Source: an uncultured Lachnospiraceae bacterium
GTDB lineage: Bacteria > Bacillota > Clostridia > Lachnospirales > Lachnospiraceae
Reading direction: 5' to 3'
Assembly: GCA_910586005.1 (NCBI GenBank)
Contig: CAJUHG010000004.1
Location: 1 to 64,000 of the forward strand
Length of the DNA: 64,000 nt
Position 1 is the first letter of the stretch. Each line of letters starts with the position of its first letter. The notes under the pieces are model-generated. The model ran no database searches. It was not told the origin of the DNA and saw nothing but the letters and a program-made list of their open reading frames with translations. The position numbers and the translations under genes were made by a program. Below are positions 17,962-27,872 of this stretch, in pieces.

Positions 17962-18705
17962 ATGAAATTAGATGGAAAGATTGCCTTGGTAACAGGGGCT
18001 TCCCGTGGAATTGGAAAAGCCATTGCAAAGAAATTAGCAGCGGAAGGGGCTATGGTAATTGTAAATTACAATGGCTCAGAGGAAGCAGCCAAGCAAGTGG
18101 TATCTGAAATTCAAGCGACAGGTGGCAAGGCACAAAGTTTTCAGTGTAGTGTAGCAGATGCAGAAGCTGTAGAAGCAATGATAAAACAAATTGTGTCAGA
18201 ATATAAGCGTTTAGATATTTTAGTAAATAATGCAGGCATAACTAGAGATAATTTGATTCTAAAAATGAAAGAGGAAGAATTTGAGGATGTGTTGGCTACA
18301 AATTTGAAAGGAGTTTTCCATACTTCTAAACCTGTTGCTAGACAGATGTTAAAACAGAAATCAGGAAGTATTGTAAATATTTCTTCTATTTCTGGTGTAA
18401 TGGGAAATGCAGGACAAACGAATTATGCAGCTTCTAAAGCAGGTGTGATTGGATTCACAAAATCGCTTGCAAGAGAACTTGCTTCTAGAGAAATACGTGT
18501 AAATGCAGTTGCACCTGGATTTATTGAAACAGAGATGACAGAAAAATTATCAGAAGCTGCAATAGAAGCTGGAAAGAAACAAATTCCCTTTGGTAGATTT
18601 GGGAAAGCAGAGGAGATAGCACAAGCAGTCTGTTTCCTAGTTTCAGAAGATGCATCCTATATTACAGGACAGGTGTTGCAAGTGGATGGTGGCATGGGAA
18701 TGTAG
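17962..18705 (+). CDS. fabG: 3-oxoacyl-ACP reductase
   Basis: The NADPH-dependent reductase of the elongation cycle. The 247-residue short-chain dehydrogenase has the cofactor motif TGASRGIGKAIA (about 12-23), NNAG, the catalytic Ser of SSISG (about 138) and the YAASK Tyr-Lys pair (about 151-155), and the C-terminal TGQVLQVDGGMGM. The start ATG 17962 follows GAAAGGG about 9 nt upstream. It is flanked by fabD and fabF in the usual order. Confidence 0.97.
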   Translation: MKLDGKIALVTGASRGIGKAIAKKLAAEGAMVIVNYNGSEEAAKQVVSEIQATGGKAQSFQCSVADAEAVEAMIKQIVSEYKRLDILVNNAGITRDNLILKMKEEEFEDVLATNLKGVFHTSKPVARQMLKQKSGSIVNISSISGVMGNAGQTNYAASKAGVIGFTKSLARELASREIRVNAVAPGFIETEMTEKLSEAAIEAGKKQIPFGRFGKAEEIAQAVCFLVSEDASYITGQVLQVDGGMGM

Positions 18706-18816
18706 AGAAGGAAACGTAGATAGTGAAACAATGGTTACTGTTTAACTAGATGGTAATGGGAAGAATCTCAACTGTTTGGATAAAGGGTGACATAAAAGTG
18801 TAAAGAGGGAAAAACC

Positions 18817-20052
18817 ATGAAAAGAGTAGTAATTACTGGTATGGGGGCTATTACCCCTATTGGTCTAAATGCAGAGGAATTTTGGGAAAGTTTAAAAGCT
18901 GGAACAATCGGTTTTAGTGAAATTACCCAGTTTGATACCACAGATTATAAAGTAAAAGTTGCAGCAAGTGTCAAAGGCTTTGAGGGAAAAAATTATATGG
19001 ATGTAAAATCCGCTAGGCGTATGGAATTGTTTTGTCAGTATGCAGTTGCAGCAGCGAAAGAGGCGCTTGAACAATCAGGAATTTTAATGGAACAGGAAGA
19101 TCCATATCGTGTGGGATGTGCAATTGGTTCTGGTGTTGGCAGTTTACAATCTATGGAGAGAGAACATAAAAAGTTATTAGAAAAGGGACCAGGAAGAATT
19201 AATCCACTTTTAGTACCTTTAATGATAACAAATATGGCAGCCGGAAATGTTTCCATCCAATTTGGTTTAAAGGGAAAAAGTATTAATGTGGTAACAGCAT
19301 GTGCAACAGGAACTCATTCTATTGGGGAAGCCTTCCGTACGATTCAGGTAGGAGATGCAGATGTAATGTTAGCAGGAGGAACAGAAAGTTCTATTACTCC
19401 TATTGGAATTGGAGGATTTACAGCATTAACAGCACTGTCTTCTAATAATGATGTGACACGTTGTTCGATACCTTTTGATAAAGAACGCAGTGGTTTTGTT
19501 ATGGGAGAAGGCGCAGGTGTTGTAGTATTAGAAGAATTAGAACATGCTAAGAAGCGTGGTGCAGTTATTTTGGCAGAACTTGTGGGGTATGGCGCTACCA
19601 GCGATGCTTATCATATTACTTCTCCAGCAGAAGATGGTATGGGTGCAGCTATGGCAATGAAAAATGCAGTAAAAGATGCAGGAATTTCTTTAGAGGAAGT
19701 GGAATACATCAATGCTCATGGTACTAGTACACATCACAACGATTTATTTGAGACGAGAGCCATTAAGCTTGCTTTTGGTGAACATGCATATCAAATGAAA
19801 ATAAATTCTACAAAATCTATGATTGGACATTTACTAGGGGCTGCTGGAGCTGTGGAAATTATAGCATGTATTCAACAGATGAATCATGATTATATCCATG
19901 CAACAGTAGGATTACAAGAATCAGAGGAAGAGCTAGATTTGGATTATGTAAAAGGGCATGGAATAGAAAAGAAATTTAAATATGCTTTAAGTAATTCACT
20001 TGGATTTGGTGGACATAATGCAAGCCTGTTATTAAAGAAATATATGGAATAG
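18817..20052 (+). CDS. fabF: Beta-ketoacyl-ACP synthase II
   Basis: A condensing enzyme for chain elongation. The 411-residue thiolase-fold protein has the catalytic Cys in TACATGTHS (about 163) and His residues in NAHGTSTHHND (about 302) and KSMIGHLLGAAG (about 339). The N-terminal KRVVITGMGAITPIG is typical. No fabH (initiating synthase) or fapR lies in this operon, so initiation must be encoded elsewhere. AGAGGG lies 9 nt before the ATG. Confidence 0.97.
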   Translation: MKRVVITGMGAITPIGLNAEEFWESLKAGTIGFSEITQFDTTDYKVKVAASVKGFEGKNYMDVKSARRMELFCQYAVAAAKEALEQSGILMEQEDPYRVGCAIGSGVGSLQSMEREHKKLLEKGPGRINPLLVPLMITNMAAGNVSIQFGLKGKSINVVTACATGTHSIGEAFRTIQVGDADVMLAGGTESSITPIGIGGFTALTALSSNNDVTRCSIPFDKERSGFVMGEGAGVVVLEELEHAKKRGAVILAELVGYGATSDAYHITSPAEDGMGAAMAMKNAVKDAGISLEEVEYINAHGTSTHHNDLFETRAIKLAFGEHAYQMKINSTKSMIGHLLGAAGAVEIIACIQQMNHDYIHATVGLQESEEELDLDYVKGHGIEKKFKYALSNSLGFGGHNASLLLKKYME

Positions 20053-20094
20053 ATAATTATTAATTTATAAGTGAAGAAATTTAAGGAGTGCATC

Positions 20095-20562
20095 ATGGAG
20101 TTTGAAAATCTTTTAAAATTAATCAATACAGTATCAGAATCTGAATTGACCCAATTTTCTTATAAAGAAAATGGATTATCAATTTCAATGAAAAAAGAAA
20201 AAGAGCAAAAATTGGTTCCAGTAAATGGTATCACAGATGAAAGTGGTGTTGGTCTTTCTGTTTTGCCAAGTGTGGAATTTAGTGGATCTGTTCCTTCCGC
20301 AGGTGAAAAAAGTTCTAATCAAATGGAAGGAAATGTAATAAAATCTCCTTTGGTAGGAACTTTTTATAGTGCACCAGAGCCTGAAGCAGAACCCTTTGTG
20401 AAGGTAGGAGATAGAGTAACAAAAGGGCAAGTACTTGGGATTGTAGAAGCTATGAAGTTGATGAATGAAATTGAAAGCGACTATGAAGGTATAGTAAAAC
20501 AAATACTGGTATCCAATGAAGATGTCATTGAATTTGGTCAGCCATTATTTGTGATAGGTTAA
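20095..20562 (+). CDS. accB: Biotin carboxyl carrier protein of acetyl-CoA carboxylase
   Basis: Carries CO2 on biotin between the carboxylase and transferase subunits. The 155-residue protein has an N-terminal helix region, a low-complexity hinge (about 45-80) and the biotinyl domain with EAMKLMNEI, with the biotin lysine at about 121. ATG 20095 is chosen because AAGGAG (20083-20088) lies just upstream; an in-frame GTG at 20071 precedes that site and is unlikely. Confidence 0.96.
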   Translation: MEFENLLKLINTVSESELTQFSYKENGLSISMKKEKEQKLVPVNGITDESGVGLSVLPSVEFSGSVPSAGEKSSNQMEGNVIKSPLVGTFYSAPEPEAEPFVKVGDRVTKGQVLGIVEAMKLMNEIESDYEGIVKQILVSNEDVIEFGQPLFVIG

Positions 20563-20578
20563 GATAGGAGGAACTAAA

Positions 20579-21007
20579 ATGTCTCTCATGGGAACCAAGG
20601 AAATTATGGAAATTATTCCACATAGACAACCTTTTTTGTTGTTAGATACCATAGAGGAATTAGAACCTGGAAAACGTGCAGTGGGAAAAAAATGTGTAAG
20701 TTATAATGAACCTTTTTTTGCAGGACATTTCCCAGGGGAACCTGTCATGCCAGGAGTATTGATTGTGGAAGCATTAGCACAGGCAGGAGCAGTAGCAATT
20801 TTAAGTCATCCAGATTTTAAAGGAAAAACAGCATATTTTGGAGCTATCAATAATGCTCGTTTTAAACAAAAGGTAGTACCTGGAGATGTACTAATTCTGG
20901 AACTAGAAATAATAAAACAAAAAGGACCAGTAGGCATTGGAAGTGCAAAGGCAACAGTCAATGGAAAAATCGCTGTTCTAGCAGAACTTACTTTTGCAAT
21001 TGGATAA
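20579..21007 (+). CDS. fabZ: 3-hydroxyacyl-ACP dehydratase
   Basis: Removes water from 3-hydroxyacyl-ACP. The 142-residue hot-dog fold protein carries the catalytic His in [13 protein letters not shown] (His50) and the Glu in VEALAQ (Glu64). AGGAGG lies 6 nt before the ATG region. No FabM or FabN isomerase is adjacent, so the source of unsaturated chains is not visible here. Confidence 0.96.
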   Translation: MSLMGTKEIMEIIPHRQPFLLLDTIEELEPGKRAVGKKCVSYNEPFFAGHFPGEPVMPGVLIVEALAQAGAVAILSHPDFKGKTAYFGAINNARFKQKVVPGDVLILELEIIKQKGPVGIGSAKATVNGKIAVLAELTFAIG

Positions 21008-21019
21008 TTTAACATCATT

Positions 21020-21184
21020 AAGGAAGTCTACTATTTCTATGCTATAGAGGCATAAATGGTGGGCGGAACTTGCTTGTTTCTATGGGGCAAGCTCCTACAG
21101 AAAAGCCGCGATTGTGGCTGTAAGGTTATGAGCAAGTAGCGAAGCGGACATCGTGCCCTGTGGGTATTGGGAATTCCCGCTTTG
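21020..21184 (+). ncRNA. Candidate structured RNA / intergenic repeat, copy A
   Basis: This 165-nt element fills the fabZ-accC gap and is related to 28584-28772. Long blocks are almost identical (AAGGAAGTC at the 5' end, ACTTGCTTGTTT, TAAGGTTATGAGCAAGTAG, ACATCGTGCCC, CCGCTTTG at the 3' end) and the linkers differ. The variable parts can still pair within each copy: here TTTCT...AGAAA around 21078-21104 and GGGAATTCCC near 21169-21178. This suggests a conserved RNA fold. It lies inside the operon just before the accC ribosome site. I do not recognise a known RNA family. Confidence 0.5.
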
Positions 21185-21224
21185 ACAATACTAATATAAA
21201 ACTTTTATAAAAGGGGCATTTTGT

Positions 21225-22565
21225 ATGTTTCAAAAAATATTAATTGCTAACCGAGGCGAAATAGCAGTGCGGATTATTCGTGCTTGTCGGGAAATGGGAA
21301 TTCTTTCTGTTGCTGTATATTCTGAGGCAGATAGAGAAGCATTACATACGCAGCTTGCAGATGAAGCAGTGTGTATTGGAAAAGCACCTGTGTCAGATAG
21401 TTATTTAAATATGGAGCGCATTTTAAGTGCAGCAATTGCTACAAAAGCACAGGCAATTCATCCAGGATTTGGTTTTTTGTCTGAAAATGAGCACTTTGCT
21501 AAAATGTGTGAAACTTGTGGGATTACTTTTATTGGTCCTTCTGGTGAAATTATAGCAAAGATGGGAAATAAATCACAAGCAAGAGCAACTATGATGGATG
21601 CAGGTGTTCCAGTAGTTCCAGGAACCAAGGAACCAGTCTATGAGGCAGAACAGGGAGTGAAAATTGCAGATAGTATGGGGTATCCAGTTATGATAAAAGC
21701 ATCTTCTGGTGGTGGCGGAAAGGGAATGCGTATTGCTGCGAATCATGAAGAATTTGAAAATCACTTTCATTTAGCACAACAAGAATCCATCAATGCGTTT
21801 GGGGATAATACAATGTATATTGAAAAGTATATTGAAGAACCTAGACATATTGAAATTCAGATTCTTGCAGATAAATATGGAAATACCGTGTGGTTAGGAG
21901 AACGTGATTGTTCTATCCAAAGGCGTCATCAGAAAATGTTAGAGGAATCTCCCTGTGCTATTATGGATCAATCTTTACGGGAACGTATGGGAGACACAGC
22001 AGTACTTGCCGCAAAAGCAGCTCATTATGAAAATGCAGGAACCATTGAATTTTTATTAGATAAAAATAAGAATTTCTATTTTATGGAAATGAATACTAGG
22101 ATTCAGGTAGAACACCCAGTAACAGAAATGGTAACAGGAATTGATCTTGTAAAGGAACAAATAAGAATTGCGGCAGGAGAAAAGTTACAAATGCGGCAGG
22201 AAGATATTTTAATTAGAGGTCATGCGATTGAGTGTCGTATCAATGCTGAAAATCCAGAGAAAAATTTTATGCCCTGTCCAGGAACCATAAAAGATTTACA
22301 TTTTCCAGGAGGAAATGGTGTGCGTATTGAATCGGCTTTATATAATGGCTATACCATTCCAGCATTTTATGATTCTATGGTGGCAAAAGTAATTGTTCAT
22401 GGAGAAAATCGAGAGGATGCTATTAGAAAAATGCGTAGTGCTTTAGGAGAAGTGGTAGTAGATGGAATTACTACCAATTTGGATTTTCAATATGATATTT
22501 TAAATCATCCAGTATTTTTATCGGGAAATATTAATACACATTTTATTCCAGAGTATTTTGAATAG
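21225..22565 (+). CDS. accC: Biotin carboxylase subunit of acetyl-CoA carboxylase
   Basis: ATP-dependent carboxylation of biotin on AccB. The 446-residue ATP-grasp enzyme has the N-terminal KILIANRGEIAVRIIRA, the glycine-rich ATP loop SSGGGGKGMRI (about 161-171), the metal-binding MEMNTRIQVEHPVTE, and the carboxylase C domain. AAAAGGGG lies about 10 nt upstream of ATG 21225. It is separated from accB by fabZ and the structured element. Confidence 0.97.
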   Translation: MFQKILIANRGEIAVRIIRACREMGILSVAVYSEADREALHTQLADEAVCIGKAPVSDSYLNMERILSAAIATKAQAIHPGFGFLSENEHFAKMCETCGITFIGPSGEIIAKMGNKSQARATMMDAGVPVVPGTKEPVYEAEQGVKIADSMGYPVMIKASSGGGGKGMRIAANHEEFENHFHLAQQESINAFGDNTMYIEKYIEEPRHIEIQILADKYGNTVWLGERDCSIQRRHQKMLEESPCAIMDQSLRERMGDTAVLAAKAAHYENAGTIEFLLDKNKNFYFMEMNTRIQVEHPVTEMVTGIDLVKEQIRIAAGEKLQMRQEDILIRGHAIECRINAENPEKNFMPCPGTIKDLHFPGGNGVRIESALYNGYTIPAFYDSMVAKVIVHGENREDAIRKMRSALGEVVVDGITTNLDFQYDILNHPVFLSGNINTHFIPEYFE

Positions 22566-22591
22566 TGAAATTTAAGAAAGTAGGGAAATAA

Positions 22592-24277
22592 ATGCTGAAA
22601 TTTAAAAAAACCAGTTATATTCCAATATTAGGAAAAGAACCAACCGTGCCAGAAGGTTTATGGATAAAGTGTGATACATGTGGAGAGTTACTCTACAAAG
22701 AAGACGTAAGGCAGAATCATTATATTTGTTATAAATGTGGGAAATATTTCCGTATTTCTACCAAGAAACGTCTGAGATTGGTTTCAGATAAAGGAACTTA
22801 TGAAAAATGGGAAGAAGGTCTAGAACATAAAGACCCTTTAGATTATCCAGATTATCCAGAAAAAATTACAGCATTAAAGGAACGTTTGAAAATTGATGAA
22901 GCAGTAACTTGTGGAGCATGTACGATTCATGGAGAAAAGGCTGTTGTTTGTGTTTGTGATGGTAGATTTTTAATGGGAAGCATGGGTTATGTAGTAGGAG
23001 AAAAAATCACAAAAACGGTAGAACGAGCAACAGAAGAAAAATTGCCAGTGATAATTTTTACTTGTTCTGGTGGTGCAAGAATGCAAGAAGGTATTGTTTC
23101 TTTAATGCAGATGGCAAAAACTTCTGCTGCTTTAAAGCGTCATTCTGAAGCGGGTCTTTTATATATTTCTGTATTGACCGATCCTACAACAGGAGGTGTA
23201 ACTGCTAGTTTTGCTATGTTAGGTGATATTATTTTAGCAGAGCCAGGTGCATTGGTGGGATTTGCTGGACCAAGAGTTATTGAGCAAACCATTCGCCAGA
23301 AGTTACCAGAAGGTTTTCAAAGAGCAGAATTTTTAAAAGAACATGGGTTGATTGATAATGTTGTAGAACGTGAAGATTTAAAAGATACACTTGCAAAATT
23401 AATTGTTATGCATAGAAAATCAGAGGCTATAGAAGCATTAATTCCAAATCGTAGAAAAAATCCTATGGAATCGAAACATTTTCAGAAGCAAGAAAGGGTA
23501 TCTGCATGGGAAAGAGTACAGCGTGCGCGAAATCAAGAGCGCCCTGGAGCATTAGACTATATTCAAGAAATTTTTACAGATTTTTTGGAATTGCATGGAG
23601 ACCGTCATTTTGCTGATGATGGAGCAATTGTAGGGGGCATAGGGTATTTTGATGGATGTCCAGTAACTGTGATTGGCCAACAAAAAGGTAAAACAACAAA
23701 AGAAAATATTACAAGAAATTTTGGAATGCCATCTCCTGAAGGATATAGAAAAGCATTGCGATTGATGAAACAGGCTGAAAAGTTTCACAGACCTATTGTC
23801 TGTTTTGTAGATACTCCAGGAGCCTTTTGTGGTATGGAAGCAGAGGAACGAGGACAAGGAGAAGCGATTGCAAGAAATCTTTTTGAAATGTCAGATTTGA
23901 AAGTTCCTATTTTAAGTATTGTGATTGGAGAAGGCGGTAGTGGTGGAGCATTGGCTCTTGCTGTAGGAAATGAAGTTTGGATGATGGAAAATGCTACTTA
24001 TACGATTTTATCTCCAGAAGGGTTTGCTTCTATTATGTGGAAAGATGCATCTTTAGCACCAAAAGCGGCAGAAAGAATGCGAGTAACAGCGGCAGATTTA
24101 AAAGAACTTGGTATTATTGAGAAAATTATTCGGGAACCACAGCCTGCCAATGCGCAGAATGTAGAAAAAATTGCAGAAATTATGCAAGAAGAAATCCGTA
24201 GATTTTTACATCATTATCTTCCAATGAATGAACAGCAGCTAGTAGCACAACGATATGAGAGATTTCGGAAAATGTAG
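22592..24277 (+). CDS. accDA: Fused acetyl-CoA carboxylase carboxyltransferase (AccD-AccA)
   Basis: A single 561-residue chain joins the beta (AccD) and alpha (AccA) transferase subunits, which are separate proteins in most bacteria. Residues 1-285 are AccD-like, with a four-cysteine zinc ribbon (CDTCG at about 28-32 and CYKCG at about 46-50) and the [10 protein letters not shown] oxyanion site. Residues about 300-561 are AccA-like, with [25 protein letters not shown] and EGGSGGALA. There is no internal stop and no obvious internal start between the halves. It transfers CO2 from carboxybiotin to acetyl-CoA. Confidence 0.95.
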   Translation: MLKFKKTSYIPILGKEPTVPEGLWIKCDTCGELLYKEDVRQNHYICYKCGKYFRISTKKRLRLVSDKGTYEKWEEGLEHKDPLDYPDYPEKITALKERLKIDEAVTCGACTIHGEKAVVCVCDGRFLMGSMGYVVGEKITKTVERATEEKLPVIIFTCSGGARMQEGIVSLMQMAKTSAALKRHSEAGLLYISVLTDPTTGGVTASFAMLGDIILAEPGALVGFAGPRVIEQTIRQKLPEGFQRAEFLKEHGLIDNVVEREDLKDTLAKLIVMHRKSEAIEALIPNRRKNPMESKHFQKQERVSAWERVQRARNQERPGALDYIQEIFTDFLELHGDRHFADDGAIVGGIGYFDGCPVTVIGQQKGKTTKENITRNFGMPSPEGYRKALRLMKQAEKFHRPIVCFVDTPGAFCGMEAEERGQGEAIARNLFEMSDLKVPILSIVIGEGGSGGALALAVGNEVWMMENATYTILSPEGFASIMWKDASLAPKAAERMRVTAADLKELGIIEKIIREPQPANAQNVEKIAEIMQEEIRRFLHHYLPMNEQQLVAQRYERFRKM

Positions 24278-24286
24278 GTGAAAAAT

Positions 24287-25336
24287 ATGAGCAAACCACT
24301 GGTAATAGGAGATTTAATAGCACCTATTCCTGTAATACAAGGAGGCATGGGGGTAGGGGTTAGTCTTTCTAATTTGGCAGGAAATGTAGCGAAGTGTGGC
24401 GGAATTGGAATTATTTCTACTGCACAAATTGGTTATCAGGAACCAGAATTTGATCAACATCCCATTGAGACTAATTTAAAGGCAATTAAAACACAAATAC
24501 AACGAGCAAAAGAAATAGCTCAAGGAGGGATTGTAGGTGTAAATATTATGGTGGCAACCAAAAAATATGAAGAATATGTGCGGGCAGCAGTAAAGGCAGG
24601 TGCAGATTTAATTATATCTGGTGCAGGACTTCCAACACTGTTGCCAGTTTTTGTAGAAAAAGCCAAGACAAAAATAGCACCTATTGTATCATCTATAAAA
24701 TCTGCATCAGTTATTTGTAAATTATGGGATAGAAAATATAAAAGATGTCCCGATTTAGTGGTAATTGAGGGACCAAAGGCAGGAGGTCACCTTGGATTTA
24801 GTTTAGAAGAATTAAATACGATTACAGATGAAGAATATGAAAAAGAAATAAAAGGCATTATAGAAATAATCAAACAATATGAGGAGAAATATCAATCTAA
24901 AATTCCTGTGGTGGTTGCAGGAGGAATTTATGATAAACAAGATATGAAACATGCATTAGAGATAGGAGCAGATGGAGTACAAGTTGCTACTCGTTTTGTA
25001 ACCACCTATGAATGTGATGCAAGTGAAGCCTACAAACAATCATATATCCATGCAACAAAAGAAGATATTCAAATTGTAAAAAGTCCTGTGGGAATGCCAG
25101 GACGTGCAATTAACAATACATTTATTCACAAAAAAGATAAAAATGTAACTTGGAAATGTCATCAATGTTTAGAAAAGTGTAATCAGAAAGATATTCCTTA
25201 TTGTATTACAGATGCATTGGTGAATGCTGTAAAAGGTAATCTGGATGATGGATTGATTTTCTGTGGTGAAAATGCTTGGCGTGCTCAAAAGATGGAACAT
25301 GTATCAGAGATAATGGAAGAATTTTCAGATGTATAG
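24287..25336 (+). CDS. FabK-like NAD(P)H-dependent flavin oxidoreductase
   Basis: A second TIM-barrel flavoprotein of the FabK/nitronate monooxygenase family (349 residues from ATG 24287; a GTG at 24278 is the alternative). It has PIPVIQGGMGVGVSL, a GPKAGGHLGF loop in the position of the FabK SGGH loop, and VVAGGIYDKQD. Its C-terminus, absent from FabK, has four clustered cysteines (CHQCLEKC and IPYC, about 294-313) that could bind metal. As the last gene of the fab operon it may reduce an acyl substrate, but the substrate is unknown. Confidence 0.85.
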   Translation: MSKPLVIGDLIAPIPVIQGGMGVGVSLSNLAGNVAKCGGIGIISTAQIGYQEPEFDQHPIETNLKAIKTQIQRAKEIAQGGIVGVNIMVATKKYEEYVRAAVKAGADLIISGAGLPTLLPVFVEKAKTKIAPIVSSIKSASVICKLWDRKYKRCPDLVVIEGPKAGGHLGFSLEELNTITDEEYEKEIKGIIEIIKQYEEKYQSKIPVVVAGGIYDKQDMKHALEIGADGVQVATRFVTTYECDASEAYKQSYIHATKEDIQIVKSPVGMPGRAINNTFIHKKDKNVTWKCHQCLEKCNQKDIPYCITDALVNAVKGNLDDGLIFCGENAWRAQKMEHVSEIMEEFSDV

Positions 25337-25455
25337 TATTCCTTTCCCTTTTCGTTTCATAAGATTTTTGTCTCTCTATAGATGGTAAGGAATAAAAAAT
25401 TGTCTTGTTAAGAGTAAAATCTCCTAAATGCCTTTGGCATTCTTGCATTTCATTC

Positions 25456-25496
25456 AACACAATAGAACGTTAGCAAAGCGTACGTTCTATTGTGTT
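25456..25496 (+). terminator. Long palindrome after the fab operon
   Basis: A 15-bp perfect stem (AACACAATAGAACGT and its complement) has the 11-nt loop TAGCAAAGCGT. It lies 120 bp past the last fab gene and probably ends the transcript, though no long T run follows. A smaller AATGCC-TTT-GGCATT hairpin (25427-25441) precedes it. Confidence 0.5.
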
Positions 25497-25629
25497 AGCT
25501 TATTTCTATACACATCAATATGAAAAAGGACTATGGTATTAAGTATTAAAAATACAAGATAAGGTATTTGATAAATAATAACTTCTTGTATAGAATTTTC
25601 TTAATGCAATAGCCCTTTTTTTATTTATG

Positions 25630-25667
25630 ACAATAAAAAGTTGGCAAAGCGTGCTTTTATTGTTTTT
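25630..25667 (+). terminator. Intrinsic terminator
   Basis: ACAATAAAA (25630-25638) pairs with TTTTATTGT (25655-25663) and is followed by a T run. Its loop, GGCAAAGCGTGC, resembles the loop of the palindrome at 25456. The 560-bp stretch 25337-25898 holds these two hairpins and no gene that I can support. Confidence 0.65.
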
Positions 25668-25898
25668 CCAAGTTATCTTTGAGAATAGCATTTATAATAT
25701 AAGCTTAAATTATTAGAATAAAATAAAAAACTAAAAGAAAAATATCTTTCCAAATCTTTCTTAAATTGTTATAATAAAATAAACTCACAAAAATAATTGT
25801 TCAGAAACTTGTTTCACAGAAGAATATTTGTGTGTGAACAAGGGAAGGAACAGAATAGTTACAGAAAAGATAAAGAGGCAACATTAGGGAGGACATAT

Positions 25899-27872
25899 AT
25901 GAATTTTCAAATCTGTTCCAGATATCAGGAAAAGGCAGGTGTAACAAAACAAAAAGATAGTATTATATTTTCCATACAAGCAGCAAGAAACTCCACCTGC
26001 AATTTGCTGTTGTATCCAAAAAATGATAATTCCGTTCAGAGGATTTCTATGAATTCAATGGGAAACTGTGATACAGTTTATACAGTTGAAATTCCTGGAC
26101 TGGATTGGAAAAATTATAATTATAATTTTGAAATAAATGGGGAGGAAATAATTGATACGTATGCCCGTAGAATTGTTGGAAGAGAAGTATGGGCAGATGA
26201 AACGCGTAGACCCAGAGAACAAAAAGAGGAACCATTTGTCCCTAAAAGAGAACAAAAAAATATATCACAAGAATTGACACAGACAGATAAAACTTCTATA
26301 AGAAAAAAACAAAAAGCAAAAAAAAGTGTTAATAAAATTAAAGGTTCCTTTTATTTTTCTGATTTTAAGTGGAAAGACAAGGAATATCAGAAAATAAAAA
26401 AAGAAAATATGATAATTTACAAACTCCATGTGCGGGGATTTACTATGGGCATGAGAGGGGAATTAAACCGTCATGGAACAGTAGAGACAATCGAGCGAAA
26501 GTTAGATTATCTCAGAGAATTAGGAATTACTACACTACTTTTTATGCCAGTGTATGAATTTGAAGAGATACTTATGTTAGATGAGAGTAAGGAGCAGGAA
26601 CATCCAAAGGATCTAATTAATTATTGGGGGTATACCAAAGGAAATTATTTCGCTCCCAAGGCTTCTTTTCTTGGGAAAGACCACAATCCAGATAATCTAA
26701 AACATCTGATTCAAAAAATGCATGAAAAGCAAATGGAATGCATCTTAGAGTTTTATTTTCCAGAAAAGACAAATCCACATTTAATTATTGATGTTTTTCA
26801 CTATTGGCACCAAGAATATCATGTAGATGGTTTTCGTTTTCTTGGTAATCCAGCGATAGCAGAATTGTTAGCTGTAGATGGTAAATTAAGTGGTTGTAAG
26901 CTGTTTTTTGAAAGCTTTAGAGAGGAATTAGCACAAGATAATCAACGTTTTGGTCCTGAATTGTTTTCTTATAATGAGGAATTTCTTTATGGGATACGTA
27001 AAGTATTGAACCATCAAGGAGGCAGTATTTTTGAATTTGCTTGTCAGATGCGTAGACAGCAAAATCATCAAGGATTTGTTAATTTTATTGCGGAAAATAA
27101 TGGTTTTACTTTATGGGATGTGTTTTCTTATGAGCACAAACATAATGAACAAAATAGAGAAGGAAACAGAGATGGGAATGACTGGAATTGTAGTGGAAAT
27201 TGTGGTCAAGAAGGAATTAGTAGAAAGCGATATATTAACGAACTTAGAAAACGTCAAGTGAAAAATGCTTTGGCAGTAGTTTTCTTTGCACAAGGAATAC
27301 CAATGATTTGGATGGGGGATGAATGTGTCAACAGTCAAGGCGGTAATAACAATGCATATTGCCAAGACAATGAGATAGGATGGAAGGATTGGAAACCTAC
27401 TGCAATGGGAAAACAAATAACTGCCTATGTTAAGCAGCTTTCCAAAATTAGAAAAGCATATCCAATGTTATGTAGTCCTAGTCCCTATCAATTTTATGAT
27501 TATGCTAATAAAGGTTATCCTGATTTATCCTATCATAGTGATGGAGGTTGGCAGATAGATTTTGAAATGAATCGAGGATTTATTGGAATGTTTTATTCAG
27601 GAGCCTATTCAGGACTAGAGGAAAATTTGTATGTAGCATATAATTTTCAGAATGTTTCTCAGACGTTTGCATTGCCAAAAGGAATGGAATGGAAATTACT
27701 TTTGGATACTTCTCAAGAACCAGCAATATTTGAGAAACCTAAGAATCTGATAGATATAAAAGAAATTTTAGTAGATAGTCAGTCAATCTGCCTGTTGAGT
27801 GGAAAAAAATTATTAGAAGGAAAATCTAGAAAAAAAGGGAGGAAAATAAAAAAGGAGAGCCGTGATGACTGA
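25899..27872 (+). CDS. GlgX/isoamylase-like protein lacking catalytic residues
   Basis: A 657-residue protein with an N-terminal CBM48-like domain (about 10-95), a charged linker (about 105-160) and a GH13 debranching-enzyme-like barrel. The match to GlgX/isoamylase is clear at DGFRF, FTLWDVFSYEHKHN, NRDG and GMGDE-like WMGDEC. The nucleophile region reads VDGFRFLGNP where enzymes have DGFRFD. The HDGF motif carrying the transition-state Asp reads ENNGF. Region I (DVVYNH) is replaced by EFYFPE. It is therefore probably not a hydrolase, perhaps a glycan-binding or regulatory protein. ATG 25899 has GGGAGG 6 nt upstream. Confidence 0.8.
   Translation: MNFQICSRYQEKAGVTKQKDSIIFSIQAARNSTCNLLLYPKNDNSVQRISMNSMGNCDTVYTVEIPGLDWKNYNYNFEINGEEIIDTYARRIVGREVWADETRRPREQKEEPFVPKREQKNISQELTQTDKTSIRKKQKAKKSVNKIKGSFYFSDFKWKDKEYQKIKKENMIIYKLHVRGFTMGMRGELNRHGTVETIERKLDYLRELGITTLLFMPVYEFEEILMLDESKEQEHPKDLINYWGYTKGNYFAPKASFLGKDHNPDNLKHLIQKMHEKQMECILEFYFPEKTNPHLIIDVFHYWHQEYHVDGFRFLGNPAIAELLAVDGKLSGCKLFFESFREELAQDNQRFGPELFSYNEEFLYGIRKVLNHQGGSIFEFACQMRRQQNHQGFVNFIAENNGFTLWDVFSYEHKHNEQNREGNRDGNDWNCSGNCGQEGISRKRYINELRKRQVKNALAVVFFAQGIPMIWMGDECVNSQGGNNNAYCQDNEIGWKDWKPTAMGKQITAYVKQLSKIRKAYPMLCSPSPYQFYDYANKGYPDLSYHSDGGWQIDFEMNRGFIGMFYSGAYSGLEENLYVAYNFQNVSQTFALPKGMEWKLLLDTSQEPAIFEKPKNLIDIKEILVDSQSICLLSGKKLLEGKSRKKGRKIKKESRDD

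Noticed and set aside
15750..25336. A missing fabH or fabT as evidence of a broken operon
   Set aside because: Operons without these genes are common in Clostridia, and all genes present are intact.
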